A DNA stretch of 5,273 bases. Source: an uncultured Desulfovibrio sp. GTDB lineage: Bacteria; Desulfobacterota; Desulfovibrionia; Desulfovibrionales; Desulfovibrionaceae. This document shows, piece by piece, positions 1-5,273 of this stretch. The notes under the pieces were generated by a model, which was not told where the DNA came from, ran no database searches, and was given only the letters and a program-made list of their open reading frames with translations. The stretch is taken from contig CAMLXE010000143.1 in NCBI GenBank assembly GCA_946490455.1, positions 1-5,273 on the forward strand. Reading direction: 5' to 3'. The position numbers were made by a program, and so were the translations under genes. Each line of letters opens with the position of its first letter. Positions within the stretch are counted from its first letter, which is position 1.

Positions 1-720
1 CTCAATCACCTGTCCGCCACCACGAGGTGCTTCCTCCTGCACCAGACGTCGTAACCCCTCCCGGTCCCGCAGGACTATCTCGCGTCCGTTCAGACTGATA
101 AGCCCCTGTTCGGAGAAACGCGAAAGCTGTCGTGACAGAGTTTCGCGTGCCACACCCAGCAGATTTCCCAGAATCTCCCGTGAGACATCAAGTCGAATCA
201 CGGGATTTCCATCATCAAGCTGGCTCCGGTGCAGAAGATACAGAGCCAGGCGTCTGGCCGCATCCACCTGTCCCTGAGTGGACAATTTGTGCGAAAACAT
301 GCGCAGCCGCAAGGAAAGGACTGCCAGCATCCGCAGAGCCAGCTCCGGATTTTCCCGGATCAGTCCGATCAGGCAGGCTGCGGGTACATAAAGGGCCGTA
401 ACCCGGTCCACTGCCAGAGCCGAGGCAGGAAGGGTTCCCTGTTGAAAAACGGCTGCTTCACCCAGCGTATTGCCAGCACGGACCAGATGCAGCACTCTTT
501 CCTTGCCATCGGCTCCAAAACGAACGACCTTGACTACGCCGGACAGCACCACATACAGGCCTTCTGCTGTTTCTCCTTCATGCAGCAGCATATTCCCACG
601 TTCAAACAGGCGAATACGGCATGCCGCGGCCAACCTTTCCCGTTCCGTATCGGAAAGAGGGGTGAACAGAGGCAGACGCCCCAGTATGGTCATACAATCC
701 ATAAGTTCCGTTTTCGCCAT
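1..720 (-). CDS. hcpR: Crp/Fnr-family transcriptional regulator, probable HcpR (3' end cut by window edge)
   Basis: Reading the minus strand from ATG at 720 gives 240 residues with no stop before the left edge; most family members are 220-240 long, so little is missing. Residues about 18-115 form a cyclic-nucleotide-binding beta-roll (GLYVVLSGVVKVV at 54-66, LGEAAVF at 86-92). A long dimerisation helix follows (about 118-148), then a winged helix-turn-helix (about 150-220) with recognition segment ARETLSRQL at 191-199. R192, E193 and R197 match the Crp residues that read GTGA. The cAMP phosphate-binding Arg-Ser pair of Crp is replaced by Ala-Ser (99-100), and the N-terminal cysteine cluster of Fnr is absent, so neither cAMP nor an Fnr-type iron-sulfur cluster is the likely signal. 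A GGAGGG ribosome site (728-733) sits 7 nt before the start. The position just downstream of hcp suggests HcpR, a heme/NO-responsive regulator in Desulfovibrio. Family membership is firm; the HcpR name is inferred from context. Confidence 0.88.
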   Translation of the reverse strand, partial: MAKTELMDCMTILGRLPLFTPLSDTERERLAAACRIRLFERGNMLLHEGETAEGLYVVLSGVVKVVRFGADGKERVLHLVRAGNTLGEAAVFQQGTLPASALAVDRVTALYVPAACLIGLIRENPELALRMLAVLSLRLRMFSHKLSTQGQVDAARRLALYLLHRSQLDDGNPVIRLDVSREILGNLLGVARETLSRQLSRFSEQGLISLNGREIVLRDREGLRRLVQEEAPRGGGQVIE

Positions 721-734
721 GAAGAATCCCTCCG

Positions 735-753
735 GTATCATTTCAAAATATAC
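735..753. promoter_or_regulatory. Imperfect 19-bp palindrome just upstream of the regulator's ribosome site
   Basis: The sequence has the symmetric form GTATnnTTTnAAAnnATAC, with 14 of 18 off-centre positions matching. It ends one base before the GGAGGG ribosome site of the regulator gene. A repressor bound here would block the start of transcription or translation, so autoregulation is possible. It does not resemble the GTGA-N6-TCAC site upstream of hcp. AT-rich leaders often contain weak symmetry, so this is only a candidate. Confidence 0.25.
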
Positions 754-849
754 GGGCTTGACCCATTTCTGCCTGTTGCCACCCTCCAAACCAAAAATCT
801 ATGTCATACCAGAATTGGGAGAGATCTTCTGAAAACGAACGAAACCCGA

Positions 850-869
850 TGGTCATATTCAGCTGGTCA
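850..869. repeat. Direct TGGTCA repeat, 14-bp period, upstream of the regulator gene
   Basis: TGGTCA occurs at 850-855 and again at 864-869. On the minus strand this reads TGACCA twice, the promoter-proximal copy being part of ATGACCA and the distal one of TTTTGACCAG. A further TTGACC is on the plus strand at 758-763. The repeats lie in the gap that should hold the regulator's promoter, where I find no convincing -35/-10 pair. They could be half-sites for a regulator or chance. Confidence 0.2.
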
Positions 870-940
870 AAAGAAAAAATATTCCTGCTCCAGCCCTGAT
901 TCCAGATTTTGAATCGACAAGGTGTGCTTTCCAGCTTACG

Positions 941-985
941 AAGAACCCTCCGACTTCCATAGGCATGGGAGGTCAGAGGGTTCTT
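941..985 (-). terminator. Hairpin directly after hcp, probable transcription terminator
   Basis: AAGAACCCTC (941-950) pairs perfectly with GAGGGTTCTT (976-985). The stem continues inward, after one mismatch, through GACTTCC (952-958) against GGGAGGTC (967-974), including one G-T pair, to a four-base AGGC loop. The hairpin begins only 4 nt past the hcp stop codon at 990-992, the usual place for an intrinsic terminator. The minus-strand 3' side has only the TTCTT of the stem and no true T-run afterwards, so termination may be partial or the hairpin may mainly protect the transcript end. It separates hcp from the regulator gene, which then needs its own promoter or readthrough. Confidence 0.6.
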
Positions 986-989
986 TACT

Positions 990-2606
990 CTAGTTCAGGA
1001 TTGCCCGTAAATCCTCATCCGGCGTGGATATGGGCATGAGATTCCATTTTTCAACCAGTAGATTCAGAATATTGGGAGAAACGAAAGCCGGCAGGCTGGG
1101 ACCCAGACGAATATTCCGGATTCCCAACGCCAGCAGAGTCAGCAAAATGCTCACTGCCTTCTGTTCATACCAGGACAGGATAAGGGAAAGTGGCAGTTCG
1201 TTCACATCGCAATGCAAGGCTTCGGACAGCGCCAGAGCAATCTGTACAGCGGCGTACGCATCATTGCACTGTCCGACATCCATAAGTCGCGGGAACCCTC
1301 CCAGCGTACCAAGATCCTTGTCAAAAAACCGGAACTTGCCGCACGCAAGCGTCAATACCAGTGTATCTGGCGGCGTTTTTTCCACGAATTCCGTATAGTA
1401 GTTACGCCCCGGTCTGGCTCCATCGCAACCGCCAACCAGAAAAATATGGCGAATGGCGCCAGCCTTTACAGCATCAAGGACCTGCGGTGCCGCATCAAGC
1501 AATGTCCTGCGTCCAAAGCCAACAAGAATTTCCTTACCGGCCGTATCTTCAACAAACCCGGGCAGGGCAAGAGCCTTCTCGATGACTGGTGAAAAATCCC
1601 GGTCCATGCAATGTGTAAGTCCCGGCCAGCCGACCGCTCCAGAGGTAAATACCCGTTCCTCATACGACACGGGATTCTGAATGCAGTTGGTTGTAAAGAG
1701 AACGGCGCCGGGGAAATCCGGAAGTTCCTTGCGCTGATTTTGCCATGCTGTTCCGTAGTGTCCGACCAGATGCGGGTATTTCTTCAGCTCCGGATATCCA
1801 TGAGCCGGCAGCATTTCACCATGGGTATAGACATTGATGCCGGTTCCTCTTGTCTGCTCAAGCAGAGCATGGAGATCTTCCAGATCATGTCCCGAAACAA
1901 GAATGGCCTTTCCCTTGCGATGTCCAAGCGAAACCGACGTCGGATGCGGATGCCCAAACCGACCGGTATTTCCGGCTTCGAGAAGCTCCATCGCCCGGAG
2001 ATTTGCCTTGCCGCAACGCAGAACAAGATCCAGCCATTCCTCAAGGCTTCGCTCTCTGTCCGGCTGTCCCTTCTTGTCCGGAACCCCGGCCGCCAATCCT
2101 TCATGAATGAAGGCAAAAAGCTCCGGATCACGCTGCCCAAGAATGGCCGCATGATCTGCATAGGTTGCCACGCCTTTCAAACCGTACAGCAGAAGCTGCA
2201 TGGCCGAACGAATATCAGGATTGCTGTCAAAATGTTCTGTAGATACATCCACGCCGTTCAGTTCCTCGATAGCGGCCTCCAGAGCCCCTTCACTGAGATC
2301 AAGCGTACAACCAAGACGGGCAGCCAGACGCCGCCGCAGGCGTACGGCCTCCCGTACCGCATCTTCCAGCACCGATGCATCAAAATTGACATTGGTCAGG
2401 GTCATGAAGAGCGCACGAACCGTGAACTCATCAAGTTCCGAATCCACAATACCCTTTGCTCTGGCCTTGAGAGCCGTTCTGGCAAGCAAACGCAAGGCAT
2501 AGACCAGCCTGTCCTGAATATCCGCTACGTCCGGGGCCTTGCCGCATACCCCGGAAACGGTACAGCCTGTACCCCGGGCAGTCTGTTCACACTGATTGCA
2601 AAACAT
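990..2606 (-). CDS. hcp: Hybrid cluster protein (hydroxylamine / nitric oxide reductase), class I
   Basis: This is a complete 538-residue Hcp (prismane protein), of normal length. Cytoplasmic Hcp reduces hydroxylamine in vitro and is regarded as an NO reductase / S-nitrosylase in nitrosative stress. The N-terminal cysteines C3, C6, C15 and C21 have the compact CX2CX8CX5C spacing of class I enzymes, which carry a [4Fe-4S] cluster; E. coli-type class II enzymes have wider spacing and a partner reductase Hcr, not seen here. All expected ligands of the hybrid 4Fe-2S-2O cluster are present: H240 (SGHDL), E264 (HGEMLP), C308 (TTNCIQNP), C394 (GGCDGAR), C422 (LACGKF), C447 (GQCND), E481 and K483 (WYEQKA). 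The protein should therefore be active. I chose ATG 2606 because the canonical MFCNQC start follows a good AGGAG ribosome site; an in-frame TTG at 2639 would add 11 residues that precede the family start. The gene is transcribed away from the thiolase gene and ends in a hairpin. Confidence 0.97.
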   Translation of the reverse strand: MFCNQCEQTARGTGCTVSGVCGKAPDVADIQDRLVYALRLLARTALKARAKGIVDSELDEFTVRALFMTLTNVNFDASVLEDAVREAVRLRRRLAARLGCTLDLSEGALEAAIEELNGVDVSTEHFDSNPDIRSAMQLLLYGLKGVATYADHAAILGQRDPELFAFIHEGLAAGVPDKKGQPDRERSLEEWLDLVLRCGKANLRAMELLEAGNTGRFGHPHPTSVSLGHRKGKAILVSGHDLEDLHALLEQTRGTGINVYTHGEMLPAHGYPELKKYPHLVGHYGTAWQNQRKELPDFPGAVLFTTNCIQNPVSYEERVFTSGAVGWPGLTHCMDRDFSPVIEKALALPGFVEDTAGKEILVGFGRRTLLDAAPQVLDAVKAGAIRHIFLVGGCDGARPGRNYYTEFVEKTPPDTLVLTLACGKFRFFDKDLGTLGGFPRLMDVGQCNDAYAAVQIALALSEALHCDVNELPLSLILSWYEQKAVSILLTLLALGIRNIRLGPSLPAFVSPNILNLLVEKWNLMPISTPDEDLRAILN

Positions 2607-2613
2607 GGAAGGA

Positions 2614-2618
2614 CTCCT
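2614..2618 (-). promoter_or_regulatory. Ribosome binding site of hcp
   Basis: The minus strand reads AGGAG here, 7 nt before ATG 2606. It decides the hcp start in favour of the canonical MFCNQC terminus over the in-frame TTG at 2639, because the site would lie inside the coding region if TTG were used. Confidence 0.8.
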
Positions 2619-2647
2619 GAATTGAGGTGAATAATTCAACTGGAAGA

Positions 2648-2653
2648 ATTCTA
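2648..2653 (-). promoter_or_regulatory. Inferred -10 element of the hcp promoter
   Basis: The minus strand reads TAGAAT, 5 of 6 matching TATAAT, which places the transcription start near 2641. The hexamer 17 bp upstream (GGTCCT, 2671-2676) does not resemble TTGACA. A good -10 with no -35, plus an activator-type palindrome immediately upstream, is the usual form of an activator-dependent promoter. Confidence 0.5.
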
Positions 2654-2675
2654 TCTTTCATAACGTAAAAAGGAC

Positions 2676-2691
2676 CGTGACGGGAATCACA
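2676..2691 (-). promoter_or_regulatory. Crp-type operator upstream of hcp
   Basis: On the minus strand the site reads TGTGATTCCCGTCACG, matching 9 of 10 positions of the TGTGA-N6-TCACA consensus bound by Crp and related proteins whose recognition helix carries R-E-x-x-x-R. The neighbouring regulator has exactly that helix. The centre (2683.5) is about 42 bp upstream of the inferred hcp start, the class II activator position overlapping -35. A further TGTGA half-site in the same orientation lies just upstream at 2695-2699. That HcpR binds here is inferred from residue and base agreement and from position. Confidence 0.7.
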
Positions 2692-2758
2692 CTTTCACAA
2701 TAATCATACAAAAAATAACAATGGATTCGCCACGCTGTCCCCAGCATCTCAGCCTTGC

Positions 2759-2788
2759 TTGACATCTCATTCCGCTCACAGCTAATTT
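2759..2788 (+). promoter_or_regulatory. Possible promoter of the tRNA thiolase gene
   Basis: A perfect TTGACA -35 box lies at 2759-2764, followed after 18 bp by TAATTT (2783-2788), which matches TATAAT at only 3 of 6 positions. Transcription would start near 2795 and give a leader of about 50 nt before ATG 2845. If right, it excludes the in-frame TTG start at 2755. The -35 is good and the -10 weak, so confidence is limited. Confidence 0.4.
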
Positions 2789-2833
2789 CCATCCTTTATC
2801 AAACCGGCTCCATTGAATGGATCGGTCCTATCC

Positions 2834-2837
2834 GGAG
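2834..2837 (+). promoter_or_regulatory. Ribosome binding site of the tRNA thiolase gene
   Basis: GGAG sits 7 nt before ATG 2845 and decides the start. The reading frame stays open upstream to a TTG at 2755, but that start has no comparable site, and family members begin at the zinc-finger MICKRC-type sequence. Confidence 0.7.
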
Positions 2838-2844
2838 TCCCGTC

Positions 2845-3747
2845 ATGATCTGTAAACGCTGCAAGTCTGCTACAGCCATCATTGCCCTGCCCAGTCACAA
2901 TACGGGCTTCTGTGAAGCCTGCTTTCATGATTTTTTCTCGGCGCAGGTAGCCAGAGGCATTGAAACGGCCAAACTGTTCACCCATGAAGACCGTATTCTG
3001 GTAGCCCTGTCCGGAGGCAAGGACTCCCTGGGACTCATGCTGGAACTTTCACGACAGGGATATGATGTGACCGGGCTGCACATTGATCTCGGGATTCCCG
3101 GCTCTTCCGAAGTGACGCGCGGTGTAGTGGAGCGCTTCTGTGCCAAACATGGTTTCCGGCTCATCATCAAGGAAATGGAAAAGGAAGGATTGGCCATTCC
3201 CAGGGTCAAGGCACGTCTGAAACGGCCTGTATGCTCGGCATGCGGCAAGATAAAGCGGCACTTTTTCAACAGGACTGCCCTTGAAGAGGGCTATACCGTG
3301 CTCGCAACCGGACACAATCTTGACGATGAAATTGCAAGACTGTTCAGCAATACCCTGCGCTGGGATGTAGGCTACCTCTCCGATCAGGGGCCACGCCTTG
3401 ATGGCGAAGATGGCTTTGCCCGCAAGGTCAAACCATTCTGGCGCCTGACCGAATTTGAAACAGCAACCTATGCCTTTCTCGAAGACATCGAGCATCACCA
3501 TACGCCCTGCCCCTACAGTACCGGAGCCAGCTTTACCTTCTACAAGGGACTCTGGAATCAGCTCGAAGAAGCCATGCCCGGCCGTAAGATGGCCTTTTAT
3601 ACGGACTTCCTCCAGCGGGGTCGGGAAGCCTTCAAGGCGCTGTCAGACAAGGGTGGGGATCCTCTTTTCCCCTGTTCCCGCTGCGGTTATCCCACCTCAT
3701 CTGGAGTCTGTGGCGTCTGCCGCATCAGAGAAGCACTGAAGGACTGA
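2845..3747 (+). CDS. TtuA/Ncs6-like (TtcA group II) tRNA 2-thiolation ATPase
   Basis: The 300-residue protein has the complete architecture of the TtuA/Ncs6/Ctu1 branch of the TtcA superfamily, which adenylates a tRNA base and replaces its oxygen with sulfur. In order: an N-terminal zinc finger (C3, C6, C23, C26); the PP-loop ATP site SGGKDS at 56-61; the CSAC pair C130/C133; the TGHNLDDE motif at 155-162; a lone C222 in TPCPYSTGA; and a C-terminal zinc ribbon (C277, C280, C289, C292). C130, C133 and C222 correspond to the three cysteines that hold the catalytic [4Fe-4S] cluster in Thermus TtuA, so an oxygen-labile iron-sulfur enzyme is expected. TtuA makes 2-thiothymidine at tRNA position 54 and Ncs6 thiolates U34; the target base here cannot be read from sequence. 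The second zinc ribbon makes classic TtcA (2-thiocytidine 32) less likely. No sulfur-carrier gene is adjacent. It is divergent from hcp and upstream of polA in the same direction, with a 205-bp gap. Confidence 0.88.
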   Translation: MICKRCKSATAIIALPSHNTGFCEACFHDFFSAQVARGIETAKLFTHEDRILVALSGGKDSLGLMLELSRQGYDVTGLHIDLGIPGSSEVTRGVVERFCAKHGFRLIIKEMEKEGLAIPRVKARLKRPVCSACGKIKRHFFNRTALEEGYTVLATGHNLDDEIARLFSNTLRWDVGYLSDQGPRLDGEDGFARKVKPFWRLTEFETATYAFLEDIEHHHTPCPYSTGASFTFYKGLWNQLEEAMPGRKMAFYTDFLQRGREAFKALSDKGGDPLFPCSRCGYPTSSGVCGVCRIREALKD

Positions 3748-3821
3748 ATTGGACCCGTTCCTGATCCCAATCCCTCTTCAACCAATAAAAACGCCTCGGA
3801 AGGAAAACTTTCTGATACAGC

Positions 3822-3886
3822 CTGCTCTGTTCAAGTCCCTGTTCTCGTGATACCTCACGAGCAGAGCAGATATGTCGTGGAACAGG
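3822..3886 (+). other. Interlocking inverted repeats ahead of polA, possible RNA structure
   Basis: The gap between the thiolase gene and polA (3748-3952) has no convincing gene but contains three perfect pairings. CTCGTGA (3844-3850) pairs with TCACGAG (3855-3861) across a TACC loop. CTGCTCTG (3822-3829) pairs with CAGAGCAG (3862-3869), stacked on that hairpin with a 14-nt bulge on the 5' side. CCTGTTC (3838-3844) can pair with GAACAGG (3880-3886). The last two cross each other, so they form either a pseudoknot or mutually exclusive folds. No T-run follows, so it is not a standard terminator for the thiolase gene. It ends 66 nt before the polA start and could be a polA leader element, an RNA-processing site or a protein-binding site. 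It resembles no riboswitch I recognise. Confidence 0.4.
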
Positions 3887-3936
3887 AACTGCCCTTTCTT
3901 TTACGGACACTTAAGGAAGCTGACGAACTTTCCGCC

Positions 3937-3942
3937 AGGGGA
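3937..3942 (+). promoter_or_regulatory. Probable ribosome binding site of polA, long spacing
   Basis: AGGGGA lies 10 nt before ATG 3953, slightly longer than the 7-nt spacing of the other three genes. An ATG at 3943 lies between them but is in another frame. No better start is visible: the N-terminal sequence from 3953 matches what I recall of Desulfovibrio-type Pol I. Confidence 0.5.
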
Positions 3943-3952
3943 ATGCCACTCC

Positions 3953-5273
3953 ATGAGCATCAAGCAACGCTTTACGACCGAACCTCTCTATCTCATGGAC
4001 GGTTCGGCCTTTGTCTATCGGGGATTTTATGCCAACCAGAGCATGCAGCGCTCCGATGGTTTTCCTACCAGCGCTCTGTTCATCGTGGCGCGGATTCTCA
4101 TGAAAATTCTGCGCGAAGAACAGCCGGGCCATTTTGCCTTCATCCTTGACGGCCATGGGCCCAACTTCCGGCACGAACTCTTTCCGCTGTACAAGGCACA
4201 ACGCAACGCAACCCCGGAAGATCTTATCCGGCAGATGGAGCCGATTCACCGACTTGTCCGGGCTCTGGGGCTGCATCTTGAAATTTCGGAAGGCTGTGAA
4301 GCGGATGATTGCATTGCTTCGGTCGCCAAACGTTACCGGGATGAACGCCCTGTTGTCCTTGTGGCCACAGACAAGGATCTCAAACAGTGCCTTCATCCCA
4401 ATGTTCTGATGTGGGATCCGGCAAGCCGGGACGAAAAGATCGTAACCCTCGACAGCTTCACTTCCGAAACAGGGCTTGTTCCGTCCCAATGGCCCGATGT
4501 TCAGGCCATTATTGGTGATTCCAGCGACAATATTCCGGGCATCAGAGGAATTGGCCCCAAAACGGCCGAAAAACTTTTCCGGGACTATCCAACCCTTGAG
4601 GCCATCCGGGATGGCTTTGAGAGCCTTTCGCCATCTCTGCACAAGAAATTTGATGGCCAGCTGGACGCCATGTTTCTGTACCGCCAGCTTACGACGCTTG
4701 ATACTTCCCGTTGCTCAGGACTGACCATGGACGCCATGAAGGTCCGCCCTGTAAACCGGCAGGAAGCTGCAACCCTGTTGCGCGAATTTGAACTGACCTC
4801 TCTGGAACGCGAACTGGCTGCTCTGATTCGTGATGGGCGTGTCGCCGTGGATGATGAAATGGACATGCCGGGAACAGGAGCCATGCGTCAGCTTTCTCTG
4901 CTGGATGCGCCGCAGACGAAGCCACGCCGCCGTCTCCGTTCTCTGGATGATCCTGCTCTGCAATCATTTTCTGGTGCAATGGTTGCTGTTCTGGACGACA
5001 GCGGAGAGGTAGCGCTTGCTGTTGGTGATGAAGAAATTGTCTATACGGGTCCTGTAGCTCCACTTGCGGAACGACTTCTTGCCGCCGGCCGCGTGATTGC
5101 TCCTGACGTCAAGGCGCTGCTGCACGCTGACCCCGCCTGGCGGCGTATTCCACCAGCCCTCTGGTTTGATCTGGGACTTGCCAGCTATCTGCTGGAACCG
5201 GAAGAACGGGATTACGGCTGGCCCAGACTGGTTGCTCGATGGGGAACCGCTCTTGGCATGTCTCCTGCCTGCC
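3953..5273 (+). CDS. polA: DNA polymerase I, N-terminal part (3' end cut by window edge)
   Basis: The first 440 residues of Pol I are visible; the full protein is normally 850-950 residues, so the polymerase domain lies beyond the right edge. Pol I fills repair gaps and removes RNA primers. Residues about 10-295 are the 5'-3' flap exonuclease, with metal-binding acidic motifs intact: D16 (LMDGSAF), D66 (ILDGHGPNFR), E116/D118/D119 (CEADDC), D140/D142 (VATDKD), and D189/D192 (GDSSDN) leading into the helix-hairpin-helix IPGIRGIGPKTAEKL at 194-208. A Gln/Arg-rich linker (about 311-330) follows. The 3'-5' proofreading region (about 340-440) keeps the fold, for example FDLGLASYLLEP at 405-416, but the first catalytic motif DxE (FDTET in E. 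coli) is not found in VAVLDDSGEV (344-353), and the NLKYD motif appears as DVKALLH, so this domain is probably catalytically dead, as in Taq and Bacillus enzymes. About a dozen residues precede the LMDGSAF motif, a short extension. Confidence 0.96.
   Translation, partial: MSIKQRFTTEPLYLMDGSAFVYRGFYANQSMQRSDGFPTSALFIVARILMKILREEQPGHFAFILDGHGPNFRHELFPLYKAQRNATPEDLIRQMEPIHRLVRALGLHLEISEGCEADDCIASVAKRYRDERPVVLVATDKDLKQCLHPNVLMWDPASRDEKIVTLDSFTSETGLVPSQWPDVQAIIGDSSDNIPGIRGIGPKTAEKLFRDYPTLEAIRDGFESLSPSLHKKFDGQLDAMFLYRQLTTLDTSRCSGLTMDAMKVRPVNRQEAATLLREFELTSLERELAALIRDGRVAVDDEMDMPGTGAMRQLSLLDAPQTKPRRRLRSLDDPALQSFSGAMVAVLDDSGEVALAVGDEEIVYTGPVAPLAERLLAAGRVIAPDVKALLHADPAWRRIPPALWFDLGLASYLLEPEERDYGWPRLVARWGTALGMSPAC

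Noticed and set aside
229..912. Plus-strand open frame of 227 codons.
   Set aside because: It is antisense to the well-supported regulator gene and runs into its promoter gap; its translation has no recognisable domain and no ribosome site.
1611..2630. Plus-strand open frame of 339 codons.
   Set aside because: It lies wholly antisense to hcp, whose ligands are all intact; the translation looks like a frame shadow.
2607..2639. An 11-residue N-terminal extension of Hcp from a TTG at 2639.
   Set aside because: It would swallow the AGGAG ribosome site and precede the canonical MFCNQC terminus of the family.
2755..2844. A 30-residue N-terminal extension of the thiolase from a TTG at 2755.
   Set aside because: It has no ribosome site, overlaps the inferred promoter, and lies before the conserved zinc finger that begins the family.
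3748..3771. ATTGG / CCAAT inverted repeat after the thiolase stop as a terminator.
   Set aside because: The stem is only 5 bp with a 14-base loop and no T-run follows.
3820..3845. A tRNA T-loop lookalike, GTTCAAGTCCC.
   Set aside because: The five bases on either side of the loop do not pair, and no acceptor, D or anticodon arms are found nearby.
3911..4642. Minus-strand open frame of 243 codons.
   Set aside because: It is antisense to the exonuclease domain of polA, which is intact in the plus frame.

Overview
The window most resembles a piece of chromosome from a strictly anaerobic, sulfate-reducer-type delta-proteobacterium (Desulfovibrionaceae-like). Three things point there. The hybrid cluster protein has the class I cysteine spacing found in anaerobes. 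A Crp/Fnr regulator of the HcpR type lies next to it. The start of DNA polymerase I has a short N-terminal extension and a degenerate proofreading domain that fit this group. Base composition is moderate in GC and even across the genes, with no insertion sequence, integrase, CRISPR array, tRNA or rRNA visible. The taxonomic call rests on recalled family features, not on a search.

Layout, left to right. On the minus strand, 1-720 holds a Crp/Fnr-family regulator whose last codons run off the left edge. A 269-bp gap follows, with a strong hairpin at 941-985 directly after the end of hcp. The hcp gene fills 2606-990 on the minus strand. A 238-bp divergent intergenic region (2607-2844) contains a near-perfect Crp-type palindrome correctly placed to activate hcp. 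On the plus strand, 2845-3747 encodes a TtuA/Ncs6-like tRNA thiolation ATPase. A 205-bp gap (3748-3952) carries interlocking inverted repeats. From 3953 the plus strand encodes DNA polymerase I, cut by the right edge after 440 residues.

How the genes work together: the regulator and hcp look like a nitrosative-stress unit. The regulator's recognition helix has the Crp-type residues that read GTGA, and the hcp upstream region has a GTGA-N6-TCAC site centred about 42 bp before the inferred transcription start. Its cyclic-nucleotide fold lacks the arginine that holds cAMP, so another signal such as heme-bound NO is likely. The thiolase and polA are probably independent housekeeping genes. Nothing here amounts to a clearly new system. 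The least explained element is the possible RNA structure ahead of polA.
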